A stretch of DNA of 64,000 nt from Manganitrophus sp963718695. Its GTDB lineage: Bacteria > Nitrospirota > Nitrospiria > SBBL01 > Manganitrophaceae. Positions 26,440 to 34,907 of the stretch are shown one piece after another; the stretch's first letter is position 1, and each line of letters opens with the position of its first letter. The notes under the pieces are model-generated. The model searched no databases. It was given only the letters and a program-made list of their open reading frames with translations, and was not told where the DNA came from. Location: positions 1,550,001 through 1,614,000 of the forward strand of contig OY970371.1 in assembly GCA_963718695.1 (NCBI GenBank), in the 5' to 3' direction. Position numbers and translations under genes: made by a program.

Positions 26440-27228
26440 TTACGCCTCACCCCTTACGTTATCTAAAAGCTCCCTCGCCTTGACCATGTCTTCCGGTGTG
26501 TTGACCTCCCAGAAGAAGCGGGCCTCTTCCTTTTCAATTTCAATGACGCGGACCCTTCCCCCCTGTTCCAGAACGCGGAGCTGCTCAAGACGCTCCATCT
26601 TCTCCAAGCTCCCCTCCGGGGATTTGGCAATGTGGAGGAGAAACGTTTTGTGGTAGAGATAAATCCCATAGTGCTTGTAGAAAGTGAATGAAGATCGCTT
26701 CCCGAATTCCCCGCGTTCAACGTGAGGGATGGGAGACCGCGAAAAATAGAGCGCCTCTCCCCGCTCATTCGAAACCACTTTGACCGTATGCGGGGAAAAA
26801 ACCTCTTCTTCATTGGTGAGGGCCGATTTGGCGGTGATCAAGTCGGCCTCTCCGTTTTGGATCCATTTGCCGCCGATTTCAATGACCCGGTCGAGCGTTG
26901 CGGGTTGAAAGAGGGGGAGATCGCCTTGAAGATTCATGACCTGCAAAGCGGGAAATTGGGCGGCGACCTCGGCGACCCGTTCGGTTCCGGTCCGGTGTTC
27001 AGAGGAAGTCATCATCACCTCTCCGCCGAAGCCTTGGACCGCTTCCGCGATCCGATGGTCATCGGTGGCGACAAGCACTCGGTCCGGCCGCTTGGCGGCG
27101 ACGGCCCGTTCCCAGACGTGCCGGATCATCGGCTTTCCGTTCAGGTCGGCAAGCGGTTTTCCGGGAAACCGGGTGGAAGGATATCTGGCCGGGATGACGA
27201 CCAACACCGAGTCCGCCGTCATTTTCAT
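26440..27228 (-). CDS. kdsB: CMP-KDO synthetase (3-deoxy-manno-octulosonate cytidylyltransferase)
   Basis: Predicted 262 residues. It activates KDO with CTP before transfer to lipid A. It shows VLVVIPARYPSTRFPGKPL, HRTGTERVAEVA, PHTVKVVSNERGEALYFSRS and WEVNTPEDM as in E. coli KdsB. One oddity: the metal-binding segment reads NLQGDLPLF where the family has QGDEP, so the Glu after the key Asp is Leu. The ATG overlaps the hldA stop (ATGA). The last codons overlap a short direct-repeat motif (GTAAGGGGTGAGGCGTAA) that recurs near 56150. Confidence 0.95.
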   Translation of the reverse strand: MKMTADSVLVVIPARYPSTRFPGKPLADLNGKPMIRHVWERAVAAKRPDRVLVATDDHRIAEAVQGFGGEVMMTSSEHRTGTERVAEVAAQFPALQVMNLQGDLPLFQPATLDRVIEIGGKWIQNGEADLITAKSALTNEEEVFSPHTVKVVSNERGEALYFSRSPIPHVERGEFGKRSSFTFYKHYGIYLYHKTFLLHIAKSPEGSLEKMERLEQLRVLEQGGRVRVIEIEKEEARFFWEVNTPEDMVKARELLDNVRGEA

Positions 27229-28268
27229 GAAAGCGCCTTCTCCAGCATCGCTTTTTCGATTGCCGTGGTTCCGACCATTCCGACGACCACACCGGCGGCA
27301 TGATTGGCCAACCTGGCCGCGGCCGGCAGCGGCGCCCCGGCCGAGATGGCGAGCGCCAGCGTGCTGACGACCGTATCGCCGGCGCCGGTCACATCAAAGA
27401 CCTGTCTCGCCTCGGTCGGAATATGGGTGGTCTCTCCACTCTTATTAAAGAGGCTCATCCCCTGCTCCCCGCGTGTGATGAGGACCGCCTGACAGCCGAG
27501 TTTTCTCAAAAGCGTTTTCCCGGCCTGGTGAAGGGTGGCCTCATCTTCGATATCGACCCCCGACGCTTGAGAGGCTTCCAGATGATTGGGGGTGACCACG
27601 GTGACTTTTTTATAGAGAGAGAAATGATGGACCTTCGGATCGACCACGACCGGAATGCCGCGCCGCAGCGCCAGGGGGAGGATCGCTTCCAGGAGACCTT
27701 CGGTAACAACCCCCTTGGCATAATCGGAAATCACCATACAATCGATCCGGTCGATCTGATCGTTAATGAATTGGATGAATTTCCTTTCTGTTTTATTTGA
27801 AATTTCAGATTTTTTTTCATGATCGTATCGGACCACCTGTTGCTGGTGGGCGATGATGCGGGTCTTTTTGGTGGTCGGCCGCTCCTCTTCGACCACAATG
27901 CCTCCCGCTTCGACCCCCTTTGATTTCAACTCTTCCGAGAGCCACCGCCCGGCTTCGTCCGGACCGACGACGCCGCAGAGAATTCCACGCCCGCCGAGGG
28001 TGAGAATATTGTGAAGGACGTTTCCGGCGCCGCCGAGCAGCACCGACTCCCGGAGTACGTTTACGACCGGAACCGGCGCTTCGGGAGAAATCCGCTGGAC
28101 GTTTCCCCAAATGTAATGGTCGAGCATCAAGTCCCCGACGACGAGAACACGATGTCCATCGAACTGATCGAGGTATGGCCGGAGCTCTTTTTTAGAGATC
28201 GCTTCGGTTTTGGCCCGGCCGTTTCCCTGGGAAGGAGAGGCTATCTTTTTCCGTCGAGAAGAGGACAT
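27225..28268 (-). CDS. hldA: D-glycero-beta-D-manno-heptose-7-phosphate kinase (HldE kinase domain alone)
   Basis: Predicted 347 residues of the PfkB/ribokinase family. It phosphorylates heptose-7-phosphate at C1 for the LPS inner core. It has VLVVGDLMLDHYIWGNVQRI, SVLLGGAGNVLHNI, VVVDPKVHHFS, TPNHLEA and the catalytic DVTGAGDTVVSTLALA. The adenylyltransferase half found in two-domain HldE is absent, so a separate HldC-type enzyme is expected elsewhere. An N-terminal basic tail of about 30 residues precedes the domain. It follows lepB by 16 bases and overlaps kdsB by 4. Confidence 0.93.
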   Translation of the reverse strand: MSSSRRKKIASPSQGNGRAKTEAISKKELRPYLDQFDGHRVLVVGDLMLDHYIWGNVQRISPEAPVPVVNVLRESVLLGGAGNVLHNILTLGGRGILCGVVGPDEAGRWLSEELKSKGVEAGGIVVEEERPTTKKTRIIAHQQQVVRYDHEKKSEISNKTERKFIQFINDQIDRIDCMVISDYAKGVVTEGLLEAILPLALRRGIPVVVDPKVHHFSLYKKVTVVTPNHLEASQASGVDIEDEATLHQAGKTLLRKLGCQAVLITRGEQGMSLFNKSGETTHIPTEARQVFDVTGAGDTVVSTLALAISAGAPLPAAARLANHAAGVVVGMVGTTAIEKAMLEKALS

Positions 28269-28284
28269 AGCTGGAGGTCCTAAA

Positions 28285-28902
28285 TTAGTGGATCAATTTT
28301 CCGATTCGATTCCAGCGGACCCAACTGGCCTCACCATCCCAGGACCAGTAGATGATAAATGCCTGGCCCTTAATCTTGGAGAAGTCGACAAATCCCCAAA
28401 AGCGGGAATCGAGGCTGTGGTCGCGGTTGTCTCCCATGACGAAGTACGAATCTTTCGGAACGGAGACCGGGCCGAAGTTGTCCCGCTCCGGTACGGAATG
28501 CGCCGGATTGTCATCCTCGTGGATGGCGTACGATTCATCCTGCTTCTGGCCGTTCAGGTAAAGCTCTTTGTTCTTTACCTCGATGGTGTCCCCGGGAAGA
28601 CCGACGACCCTCTTAATAAAGTCTTTCGACTCATCTTTCGGAAAACGGAAGACAATGACATCGCCGCGGTGCGGCTCCCGGATCGGAATCAGGGTCACAT
28701 CGGTAAAGGGGAGACGAACCCCATAGATGAATTTATTCACGAGAATATGATCGCCGATGTTCAGCGTCGGAATCATCGAGCCGGACGGGATTTTAAACGC
28801 CTGCACAACGAAGGTCCGGATGACCAATGCCAAGATGATGGCGATGATCAGCGTTTCGGCGTACTCCCGAATCGTCGATTTCAGTTTGTTCTCTTCAGGC
28901 AA
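28285..28902 (-). CDS. lepB: Signal peptidase I
   Basis: Cleaves signal peptides of exported proteins at the outer face of the inner membrane. The frame extends to 29040 inside lepA, but the TTG at 28902 has AGGA 6 bases upstream and follows the lepA stop by 2 bases, giving 205 residues. One membrane helix (ETLIIAIILALVIRTFVVQ) precedes the catalytic Ser box (FKIPSGSMIPTLNIGD). The catalytic Lys lies in DFIKRVVGLPGDTIE, and the box E motif GDNRDHSLDSRFWGFV near the end is complete. It is probably coupled to lepA as in E. coli lepAB. Confidence 0.96.
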   Translation of the reverse strand: MPEENKLKSTIREYAETLIIAIILALVIRTFVVQAFKIPSGSMIPTLNIGDHILVNKFIYGVRLPFTDVTLIPIREPHRGDVIVFRFPKDESKDFIKRVVGLPGDTIEVKNKELYLNGQKQDESYAIHEDDNPAHSVPERDNFGPVSVPKDSYFVMGDNRDHSLDSRFWGFVDFSKIKGQAFIIYWSWDGEASWVRWNRIGKLIH

Positions 28903-28904
28903 GG

Positions 28905-30701
28905 CTAATCCTGAACTTTCAGGACTGCAAGAAAGGCTTCCTGTGGAATCTCCACCCGGCCGACCTGCTTCATTCTTTTCTTGCCTTCCTTCTGCTTCTC
29001 CCATAATTTCCTCTTTCGCGTAATATCTCCGCCGTAACACTTGGCGGTCACATTCTTCTTCATCGCGCTGACGGTCTCCCGCGCGATGATCTTGCTCCCG
29101 ATGGCGGCCTGAATGGCGACTTCGAACATCTGTTTGGGAATGAGCTCTTTCATTTTCTCGGCGAGCTGCCGCGCCCGCACCTGAGATTTGTCTTTTGCGG
29201 CGATGAAGGAGAGAGCATCGACCGTTTCGCCGTTGAGCATGATATCGACTTTCACCAGATCGGCTTCCCGGTAGCCGATGAATTCGTAATCGAGCGAGGC
29301 ATACCCTTTGGAGAGCGATTTCAGGCGGTCGTAGAAATCGAGAATGACCTCATTCAACGGCAGCTCATACTTCACCATGACCCGTCCGACATCGAGGTAT
29401 TTCATATCCTTCTGTATCCCGCGCCGATCTTGGCTGAGCTTCATGATCGATCCCAAGAACTCGTCTTTCGTGATGATCACCCCTTCAATAAAAGGCTCTT
29501 CAAACCCGGCGATGTGGTTGGGCGGGGGGAGCTTTGCCGGATTATCGATGTGAAGCACCTCCCCTTTGACGGTGGTCACCCGGTAGACGACCGTCGGCGC
29601 CGTGCTGATGAGGGAGAGCCGATACTCCCGCTCGAGCCGCTCTTTGATGATCTCCATATGGAGCAGGCCCAAGAAGCCGCATCGAAATCCAAAACCGAGC
29701 GCCAAAGAGGTCTCGGGCTCATATTTAAACGAAGAGTCATTGAGTCGCAGTTTTTCGAGCGCATCCCGAAGGTCTTCGTAGCGGTCGGTGTCGATGGTGT
29801 AGAGACCGCAGAAGACCATCGGCTTGACTTCTTTATAGCCGGGGATCGCTTCTGCCGCCGGATGTTTTGCATCGGTAATCGTGTCGCCGATTTTGGTCTC
29901 GCTGACGTTCCGGATGCCCGAGATGACACAACCGACCTCCCCGACCGAGAGGGAGGTCGCTTCTTCCGCTTTGGGGGTAAAAACGCCGAGGGAGAGGACT
30001 TCGTGCTCGATCCCGTTCGACATCAATTTAATCTGAGAGCCCTTTCGGATCGTTCCATCAACCACTTTGACCAAGACAACGGCCCCCTGGTAGTTGTCGA
30101 ACCAGGAATCGAAGATCAGCGCGCGAAGCGGGGCATCTACTTTTCCCGATGGAGGGGGAACCCGGCGGATGACCGCCTCCAGGATCTCTTTGATTCCTTT
30201 TCCTTCTTTCGCGCTGGCGAGGATTGCTTCCGAGGCGTCGAGGCCGAGAATATCCTCGATCTGCTGCTTGGTTTTCTCAACGTCGGCACTCGGGAGATCA
30301 ATCTTGTTGATCACCGGGATGATCTCAAGGTTGTTCTCGATGGCAAGGTAGGCATTGGCAATCGTTTGGGCCTCCACCCCTTGCGTGGCGTCGACCACCA
30401 GGAGCGCCCCTTCGCACGCGGCGAGGCTTCGGGAGACCTCATAGGTGAAATCGACATGTCCCGGCGTATCAATTAGATGGAAGATATAATCATGTCCGTC
30501 GTCCGCCCGGTACTTTAACCGAACGGCGTGGGCCTTGATCGTGATCCCCCTCTCGCGCTCGAGATCCATATCATCGAGGAGCTGATCTTTGAATTCACGC
30601 GCGCTGACGGCCCCGGTTTTTTCCAACAGGCGGTCGGCCAGTGTCGATTTTCCATGATCAATATGGGCAATAATCGAAAAATTTCTGATATACTCTTGCA
30701 A
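28905..30701 (-). CDS. lepA: Elongation factor 4 (back-translocating GTPase)
   Basis: Predicted 598 residues, typical for LepA/EF4, a ribosome-associated GTPase. G1 AHIDHGKSTLADRL, the switch II/G3 region DTPGHVDFTYEVSR, G4 INKIDLPSAD and the characteristic LepA C-terminal domain (GGDITRKRKLWEKQKEGKKR) are present. The TTG start at 30701 is chosen because AAGGAAG lies 7 bases upstream and the translation MQEYIRNFSIIAHIDHGK matches the family start. It is the first gene after a consensus promoter and apparently leads the 13-gene operon down to 17277. Confidence 0.98.
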   Translation of the reverse strand: MQEYIRNFSIIAHIDHGKSTLADRLLEKTGAVSAREFKDQLLDDMDLERERGITIKAHAVRLKYRADDGHDYIFHLIDTPGHVDFTYEVSRSLAACEGALLVVDATQGVEAQTIANAYLAIENNLEIIPVINKIDLPSADVEKTKQQIEDILGLDASEAILASAKEGKGIKEILEAVIRRVPPPSGKVDAPLRALIFDSWFDNYQGAVVLVKVVDGTIRKGSQIKLMSNGIEHEVLSLGVFTPKAEEATSLSVGEVGCVISGIRNVSETKIGDTITDAKHPAAEAIPGYKEVKPMVFCGLYTIDTDRYEDLRDALEKLRLNDSSFKYEPETSLALGFGFRCGFLGLLHMEIIKERLEREYRLSLISTAPTVVYRVTTVKGEVLHIDNPAKLPPPNHIAGFEEPFIEGVIITKDEFLGSIMKLSQDRRGIQKDMKYLDVGRVMVKYELPLNEVILDFYDRLKSLSKGYASLDYEFIGYREADLVKVDIMLNGETVDALSFIAAKDKSQVRARQLAEKMKELIPKQMFEVAIQAAIGSKIIARETVSAMKKNVTAKCYGGDITRKRKLWEKQKEGKKRMKQVGRVEIPQEAFLAVLKVQD

Positions 30702-30732
30702 GTCTCACTTCCTTAAGTTGTTAAACTTTAGA

Positions 30733-30761
30733 ATTATATTGATTTTGAACCCTATTGTCAA
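30733..30761 (-). promoter_or_regulatory. Consensus sigma70 promoter for the lepA envelope operon
   Basis: TTGACA (30756-30761), exactly 17 bases and TATAAT (30733-30738) on the minus strand: a perfect consensus. Expected start near 30726, giving a ~25-base leader before the lepA TTG. No other comparable promoter was seen between here and the end of the gene series at 17277, although internal ones cannot be excluded. Confidence 0.85.
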
Positions 30762-31128
30762 AAGAGAAAAATACATTCGACATACTTCGAAGCGACCTGA
30801 TCCGTGATTTTCCCGCCGAACGGCCCCCTTTACCGGTTTTTTACCCGGCCTCAATGTCTTCAAGGTGCCTTATCAGAGACAAAGCGATCCTGCGCTGAGG
30901 TGGTTTTACTCGGTTTTGACATGAAACGCATCCGGAGATCGTTCTACGTTATTTGAGGGTGAAGCGCATTCAGATGTGAAAAGGAGTCCGGCGGGCTCAG
31001 AGAAAACCCGCTCATTTTTCTTGCAATAGGGGGCGTAATTTAATACCATTTTAATAACGTTTTCATTCGACCTTAATTTATTTGGCATAAACTGCCTTTA
31101 AGGAGTTCCTCTTCTCTTACTTTTCTTT
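30762..31128. other. Divergent intergenic region lepA / adenylate cyclase
   Basis: Besides the lepA promoter, the plus strand has a plausible TTGCAA-17-TACCAT near 31021-31049 and AT-rich sequence before a Shine-Dalgarno-like AAGGAG at 31100-31105. A 60-codon open frame on the minus strand (30906-31088) lacks a ribosome site and family resemblance, so it is not called. Nothing else is evident. Confidence 0.4.
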
Positions 31129-32571
31129 ATGATACTCAAAAAATTCAACCTGAAAATTAAATTCTCCCTTCTCATCGGCGCCCTCCTCGGGCTGACCCTC
31201 TCCCTTTCCTATCTTATTACCTCCCGTCTCATGACTGAATCGTTGACCGAAGAGGTCACCCTTCGGGCGGCTTCCATTGCTCAAGGGATTGCCCAGTACA
31301 GCCAGGAGGCCATTTTAACACGCGACCGGCTTGCGCTTGAGACCATGATCAGCGAAGCCTCTAAAGATCCCGCCATCCTTTATATATTCATCGTCGATGT
31401 GAAGCAAAACATCGTCGCTCATACCGATATGACCCAACAAGGTCGAACATACTTCCCTTCTGTCGGCGGCGGTCAGCGGCAGCAGATGGGAGGGATCGAG
31501 TTGTTGACATCGCACGATTTAGATGGGCGGGAGCGCCTTGATGTGATTACCCCCATTCTCTTTGCGGGCCAAAAGGTCATCGGGTCGGTTCATGTCGGAT
31601 TTTCAAAAAGTCCGATTTATGAGACCGTGGCTCAGTCTCAGAAGAAAATCAGGCTCTTCATCCTCCTCTCTCTTTGTGTCGGCCTGTTGGGCGCTTGGCT
31701 GTTGGCCTATATAATCGTGAAGCCGATCCGTCGGCTGGTTCTCGGAGTCAAAGCCATTACCGAGGGAGATTATCCTCAGATTCAGATGAAGTCCAACGAT
31801 GAAATTGGTCTGTTGGTTTTAAATTTCAATGAGATGTCGAGAAACCTTCGAGAAAAGGAATTGATCAAGCAAGCGTTCACGCAGTATGTCTCGGAAAACA
31901 TTTTGGAATCCTTCCTGCAAAACCCGAAGAGCTTACAATTGGGGGGAACCCGGACCGAGGCAACGATTCTTTTTACCGATATCCGTAATTTTACCGCTTT
32001 GGCGGAACAGTTGGAGCCTTCCGAGGTGGTACATATTTTAAACGATTATTTCGCCGCCGTGGTCGAGGTCGTCCAGAAATACGAAGGAACACTCGATAAA
32101 TTTATGGGCGACGCCGTCATGGCTGTTTTTGGAACCCCGGTCCGTCATGAAAACGACGAGGAGCGGGCCGTTCGTGCAGCGATCGAGATGAACGAGCGGT
32201 TTCAACTCTTAAAGCAAAAATGGATTCGGGAGGGTTATCCGGAGATCGAGATTGGAATCGGGATCAATACCGGCGAGGTGATTGCCGGCAACGTCGGCTC
32301 CTTGCAGCGGCTTGCTTATACCGTGATCGGCAACAGCGTCAACATGGCGGCGAGAATCGAGAAGTTGAATAAACGTTATCATACACAGATCTTGATATCT
32401 TCGAGCACTTACAAACGCCTTGAATCGATCCTCGATGCGATTCCCCTTCCCCCGACCCGGGTTCGAGGAAAATCCGAAGAGATTCAGGTTTACGTTGTTG
32501 TCGGATTTCGAACCGATCCCCTTTTTCAAAAAAACGTTGAATTCGGCACCGAACAATATAAGCTGATCTAA
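31129..32571 (+). CDS. Membrane class III adenylate/guanylate cyclase with HAMP domain
   Basis: Predicted 480 residues. The N-terminal helix (FSLLIGALLGLTLSLSYLI), a periplasmic sensor region of about 150 residues (QGIAQYSQEAILTRDRLALE..), a second helix (LFILLSLCVGLLGAWLLAY) and a HAMP linker (KPIRRLVLGVKAITEGDY) place the cyclase inside the cell. The catalytic domain (about 270-465) has both metal Asp residues (ILFTDIRNFTAL; DKFMGDAVMAVFG), the purine-contact Lys in that block, and YTVIGNSVNMAARIEKLN with the transition-state Asn/Arg. It should make cAMP, though specificity is not proven. It is followed after 6 bases by a TPR lipoprotein, a likely partner. The signal sensed is unknown. Confidence 0.93.
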   Translation: MILKKFNLKIKFSLLIGALLGLTLSLSYLITSRLMTESLTEEVTLRAASIAQGIAQYSQEAILTRDRLALETMISEASKDPAILYIFIVDVKQNIVAHTDMTQQGRTYFPSVGGGQRQQMGGIELLTSHDLDGRERLDVITPILFAGQKVIGSVHVGFSKSPIYETVAQSQKKIRLFILLSLCVGLLGAWLLAYIIVKPIRRLVLGVKAITEGDYPQIQMKSNDEIGLLVLNFNEMSRNLREKELIKQAFTQYVSENILESFLQNPKSLQLGGTRTEATILFTDIRNFTALAEQLEPSEVVHILNDYFAAVVEVVQKYEGTLDKFMGDAVMAVFGTPVRHENDEERAVRAAIEMNERFQLLKQKWIREGYPEIEIGIGINTGEVIAGNVGSLQRLAYTVIGNSVNMAARIEKLNKRYHTQILISSSTYKRLESILDAIPLPPTRVRGKSEEIQVYVVVGFRTDPLFQKNVEFGTEQYKLI

Positions 32572-32577
32572 AACGGC

Positions 32578-33234
32578 ATGAGGCTTTCTTTGAGAGTTTT
32601 CTTCCTCTTTACCCTCTTGGGGACGATCCTATTTACTTCTTGCGCTTATTTCCCTCACGGGGAAACAGACTCAAAAGAAACGCAGGCCCCAGAGATTCAG
32701 AAATCGGATCCACGCCTGGAAGCCGGCCAACAATTTTTAAAACAAGGGAAGTATAAAGAAGCAACCGTCGAATTTGAGGCGGTCCTAAAGGCCGAGCCTG
32801 CAAACCAGCCTGCAAACGTAGGGCTTCGATCGGCACAGAAAAAGTTAAAAGAGGAGCGTGATAAAGTCATCCAAGGTTTGATTCAATCAAACGAGAATGC
32901 GCTCCAATCGTATCACAAAGAGGAGTACCTGAAGGCGGGAATGGCCTGGAAGGAGGCACTTAATCTATTCCGTTCCCAGAATGATCCAACCCTGGAGCGG
33001 GAGCTCCCATTTAAAGTGGAAGAGATGAGCACGCATCTCGATCAACTCATTCGTATCCTCGTCGATAAGGGGGTTCTTTTGTATCGGCAAGGTGAATTGC
33101 AAAACGCGGTCTATGCCTGGCAGGATGTCCTGACCGTTGAGCCTGAACATGTAGAAGCAAAAGATTATATCAATAAAGCCCGCATCAAAATGGAAACCCT
33201 CGAAACACTCTCCCCGCCCGTCAGCGCGCCTTGA
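32578..33234 (+). CDS. TPR lipoprotein
   Basis: Predicted 218 residues. The signal peptide ends in a lipobox LFTSC, so the mature protein should be lipid-anchored at Cys22. Two TPR-like units are visible: DPRLEAGQQFLKQGKYKEAT near residue 45 and a C-terminal one, GVLLYRQGELQNAVYAWQDV. Between them is a long helical segment. It follows the cyclase gene by 6 bases, so it is probably co-expressed and may link the cyclase's periplasmic sensor to an envelope partner; that link is inference. The next gene has its own promoter beginning in the last codon of this one. Confidence 0.85.
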   Translation: MRLSLRVFFLFTLLGTILFTSCAYFPHGETDSKETQAPEIQKSDPRLEAGQQFLKQGKYKEATVEFEAVLKAEPANQPANVGLRSAQKKLKEERDKVIQGLIQSNENALQSYHKEEYLKAGMAWKEALNLFRSQNDPTLERELPFKVEEMSTHLDQLIRILVDKGVLLYRQGELQNAVYAWQDVLTVEPEHVEAKDYINKARIKMETLETLSPPVSAP

Positions 33235-33260
33235 CACCCTTCTTCTGACTTTTGTATAGT
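33231..33260 (+). promoter_or_regulatory. Promoter of the small acidic protein gene
   Basis: TTGACA (33231-33236), 18 bases and TATAGT (33255-33260). The -35 box overlaps the stop codon of the upstream lipoprotein gene. Confidence 0.65.
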
Positions 33261-33287
33261 AGAAATATGAAGGAGGAAGAAAAACTG

Positions 33288-33584
33288 ATGAACCCAAACG
33301 ATGAAGAACCATTTGAAAATGAACAACTTCAGGCGTTGGTGAAAGAGTTGACGGAGAAGATCAGCCACCTCTTTGCAGAGAACGATCAGATCAAGAAAAT
33401 CCTTGAAAATATCGAAAAAGAGGGATACCAAGTCGATCTCGTGGTCGCATCCCTCAGTCGTCTCCTACCCGATCAAGATGAGTCTGAAATGGAAGGCATC
33501 GAAGATGAAGAAATCGAAGAGGTTCCCTACGAGTTGAACCCGTTCGATTATGCCTTTCTTCAGGCGATCAAAGTCAAACCATAA
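33288..33584 (+). CDS. Small acidic helical protein, function unknown
   Basis: The frame opens at 33252, but that lies inside the promoter. The ATG at 33288 has AGGAGG about 11 bases upstream and gives 98 residues. The first half is a predicted coiled coil (ENEQLQALVKELTEKISHLF, then ENDQIKKILENIEKEGYQV). The second half is very acidic (DESEMEGIEDEEIEEV) and ends NPFDYAFLQAIKVKP. No signal or membrane segment. The acidic, coiled-coil build suggests a small adaptor or anti-factor. Family not recognised. Confidence 0.75.
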   Translation: MNPNDEEPFENEQLQALVKELTEKISHLFAENDQIKKILENIEKEGYQVDLVVASLSRLLPDQDESEMEGIEDEEIEEVPYELNPFDYAFLQAIKVKP

Positions 33585-33602
33585 CATTTCCAAGAAAAAC
33601 TA

Positions 33603-33631
33603 TTGACAATCGGTGCTTCCTTTGTTACTTT
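33603..33631 (+). promoter_or_regulatory. Promoter of tRNA-Phe
   Basis: TTGACA (33603-33608), 17 bases and TACTTT (33626-33631), with the tRNA beginning 11 bases later. The -10 is weak but the -35 and spacing are good. Confidence 0.55.
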
Positions 33632-33641
33632 CTGCCTCATT

Positions 33642-33717
33642 GCCGAGATAGCTCAGTCGGTAGAGCAGAGGCCTGAAAAGCCTCGTGTCCGCAGTTCGAT
33701 TCTGCGTCTCGGCACCA
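33642..33717 (+). tRNA. tRNA-Phe (GAA)
   Basis: A 76-base cloverleaf: acceptor GCCGAGA/TCTCGGC, D arm GCTC..GAGC, anticodon stem GAGGC/GCCTC with loop CTGAAAA (anticodon GAA), T arm CGCAG-TTCGATT-CTGCG, discriminator A and an encoded CCA end. All stems pair fully. Confidence 0.97.
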
Positions 33718-33808
33718 CTTCTTTCAAGCACTGACAATTAGCGCCACTTCTCCAACACTCACCGACCGACTATTTCTAGCACTTACAATTTTCTGACTTT
33801 TCAAGCCA

Positions 33809-33830
33809 GGGCGGCAAGCTTCTGCCGCCC
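33809..33830 (+). terminator. Perfect 8-bp hairpin downstream of tRNA-Phe
   Basis: GGGCGGCA-AGCTTC-TGCCGCCC forms a very stable stem-loop 90 bases past the tRNA. There is no T tract on either strand, so it is a candidate transcript end or processing signal rather than a classic intrinsic terminator. Confidence 0.4.
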
Positions 33831-33882
33831 GGCCATTCCATCGTGATGAATACCCCCCTACAATGCCCCGCTGATATTTTCC

Positions 33883-33912
33883 TTGATAATTTTCACTCCG
33901 CCACCCTATCAT
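33883..33912 (+). promoter_or_regulatory. Promoter candidate for the lipoprotein gene at 33946
   Basis: TTGATA (33883-33888), 18 bases and TATCAT (33907-33912), about 33 bases before the ATG. Confidence 0.45.
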
Positions 33913-33945
33913 TAATAGATGAAGATCTAAACGGATGAGGTGGCC

Positions 33946-34725
33946 ATGCGACGACACGACATGCTGGTATTGGCAATGCTTATATTGGTTGGCTGTGGAG
34001 ATGGAAGCGGTGGAAGACTTGAGGGAATCGCGAAAGGGATCGGGGGCGCGGGCGCACCCCCTTCTTTATCTCCTCCGACCCGAAATGTAAAAGTCGAGCT
34101 AAAAGACCAGATCAACAGGAGATTCGATTCTGAGGGAAAGTTGCAGTTTCTGGGGGAGCTGATCAATAACGGAGAGGACCCCGCCTGTTTCGTCAAGATT
34201 GCCATCGACTCAAAAAATGGATCTGGAGAATCAATGGCGTCGGACTTTACCTATGTGAGCGGATCGACCCTGTCGGTTCATTCCGCTGAGACCGATTCCT
34301 GTCTGAACCCTGGAGAGGTCGGTGGGTTTCAGATCAACACATCACAGGAATCGACTCCCGCTTCCACCGCGATCGTAATCAGCTGGGATGCCGATGATGT
34401 TTCCATCCCCAGGGTTCCCTCTTCACAGGTCACACTCAACGGATCGATCACCGAAACGACCGACTTTTTGGGTAACTTGACCCTCGAGGGAGCTATTAAA
34501 AATGACTCTGTCCATACGATAAATTCCGTCAAAATCAGTTTTGTCGGTATGAAGGATGGATTCGTGGTCGCAACCCTCTTTACCCCTGTAAAGGGCTCAA
34601 CCTGTGACTCAACGGATACCTGTCTCTTGCCGGAGGGTGTTGGGTTATTCGAGGCGAATTTTAATCTGCCGCCGTCTCAGATAGACCGCTATTATTACAA
34701 GATCAATTACAGCATTCTGGATTAA
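33946..34725 (+). CDS. Putative lipoprotein with two beta-sandwich-like halves
   Basis: Predicted 259 residues from the ATG at 33946 (GAGGTGG Shine-Dalgarno). The signal peptide ends in lipobox LILVGC, followed by a Gly/Ser linker, so export and lipidation are expected. Two similar beta-rich halves follow: GKLQFLGELINNGEDPACFV..SGSTLSVHSAETDSCLNPGE and LGNLTLEGAIKNDSVHTINS..KGSTCDSTDTCLLPEG. The shared pattern of a strand pair, then a pair of Cys and a PGEVGGF/PEGVGLF turn suggests an internal duplication. This resembles the FxLD/DUF3426-like beta-sandwiches of unknown lipoproteins. No enzymatic motif. The gene stands alone between tRNA-Phe and the htrA region. Confidence 0.78.
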   Translation: MRRHDMLVLAMLILVGCGDGSGGRLEGIAKGIGGAGAPPSLSPPTRNVKVELKDQINRRFDSEGKLQFLGELINNGEDPACFVKIAIDSKNGSGESMASDFTYVSGSTLSVHSAETDSCLNPGEVGGFQINTSQESTPASTAIVISWDADDVSIPRVPSSQVTLNGSITETTDFLGNLTLEGAIKNDSVHTINSVKISFVGMKDGFVVATLFTPVKGSTCDSTDTCLLPEGVGLFEANFNLPPSQIDRYYYKINYSILD

Positions 34726-34907
34726 GGAGATCGGCCGCATCCCCTTTCTATTCAGCAGAGGGGTGGTGAGCATTAAAGTAACGCTTGATCTGCCGGATGA
34801 CAATGGAGGTGAATCTGGGTCTGAACGTTGTATGCTCAGCCGTATGATTTTTTCGGTTTGATGTCGTTTTTGGTTTGGTCTGAGAGATTACTTCAAAAAA
34901 GTTGATT

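Noticed and set aside
25005..26483. 492-residue frame opposite pyrG
   Set aside because: Antisense shadow; pyrG is complete and unambiguous.
29430..30476. 348-residue frame opposite lepA
   Set aside because: Antisense shadow of a highly conserved gene.
30906..31088. 60-codon minus-strand ORF in the lepA upstream gap
   Set aside because: No ribosome site, no protein-like pattern, no supporting context.
31085..31110. sigma54 promoter (GG..GC) before the adenylate cyclase
   Set aside because: The GG and GC elements are 8 rather than 10 bases apart.
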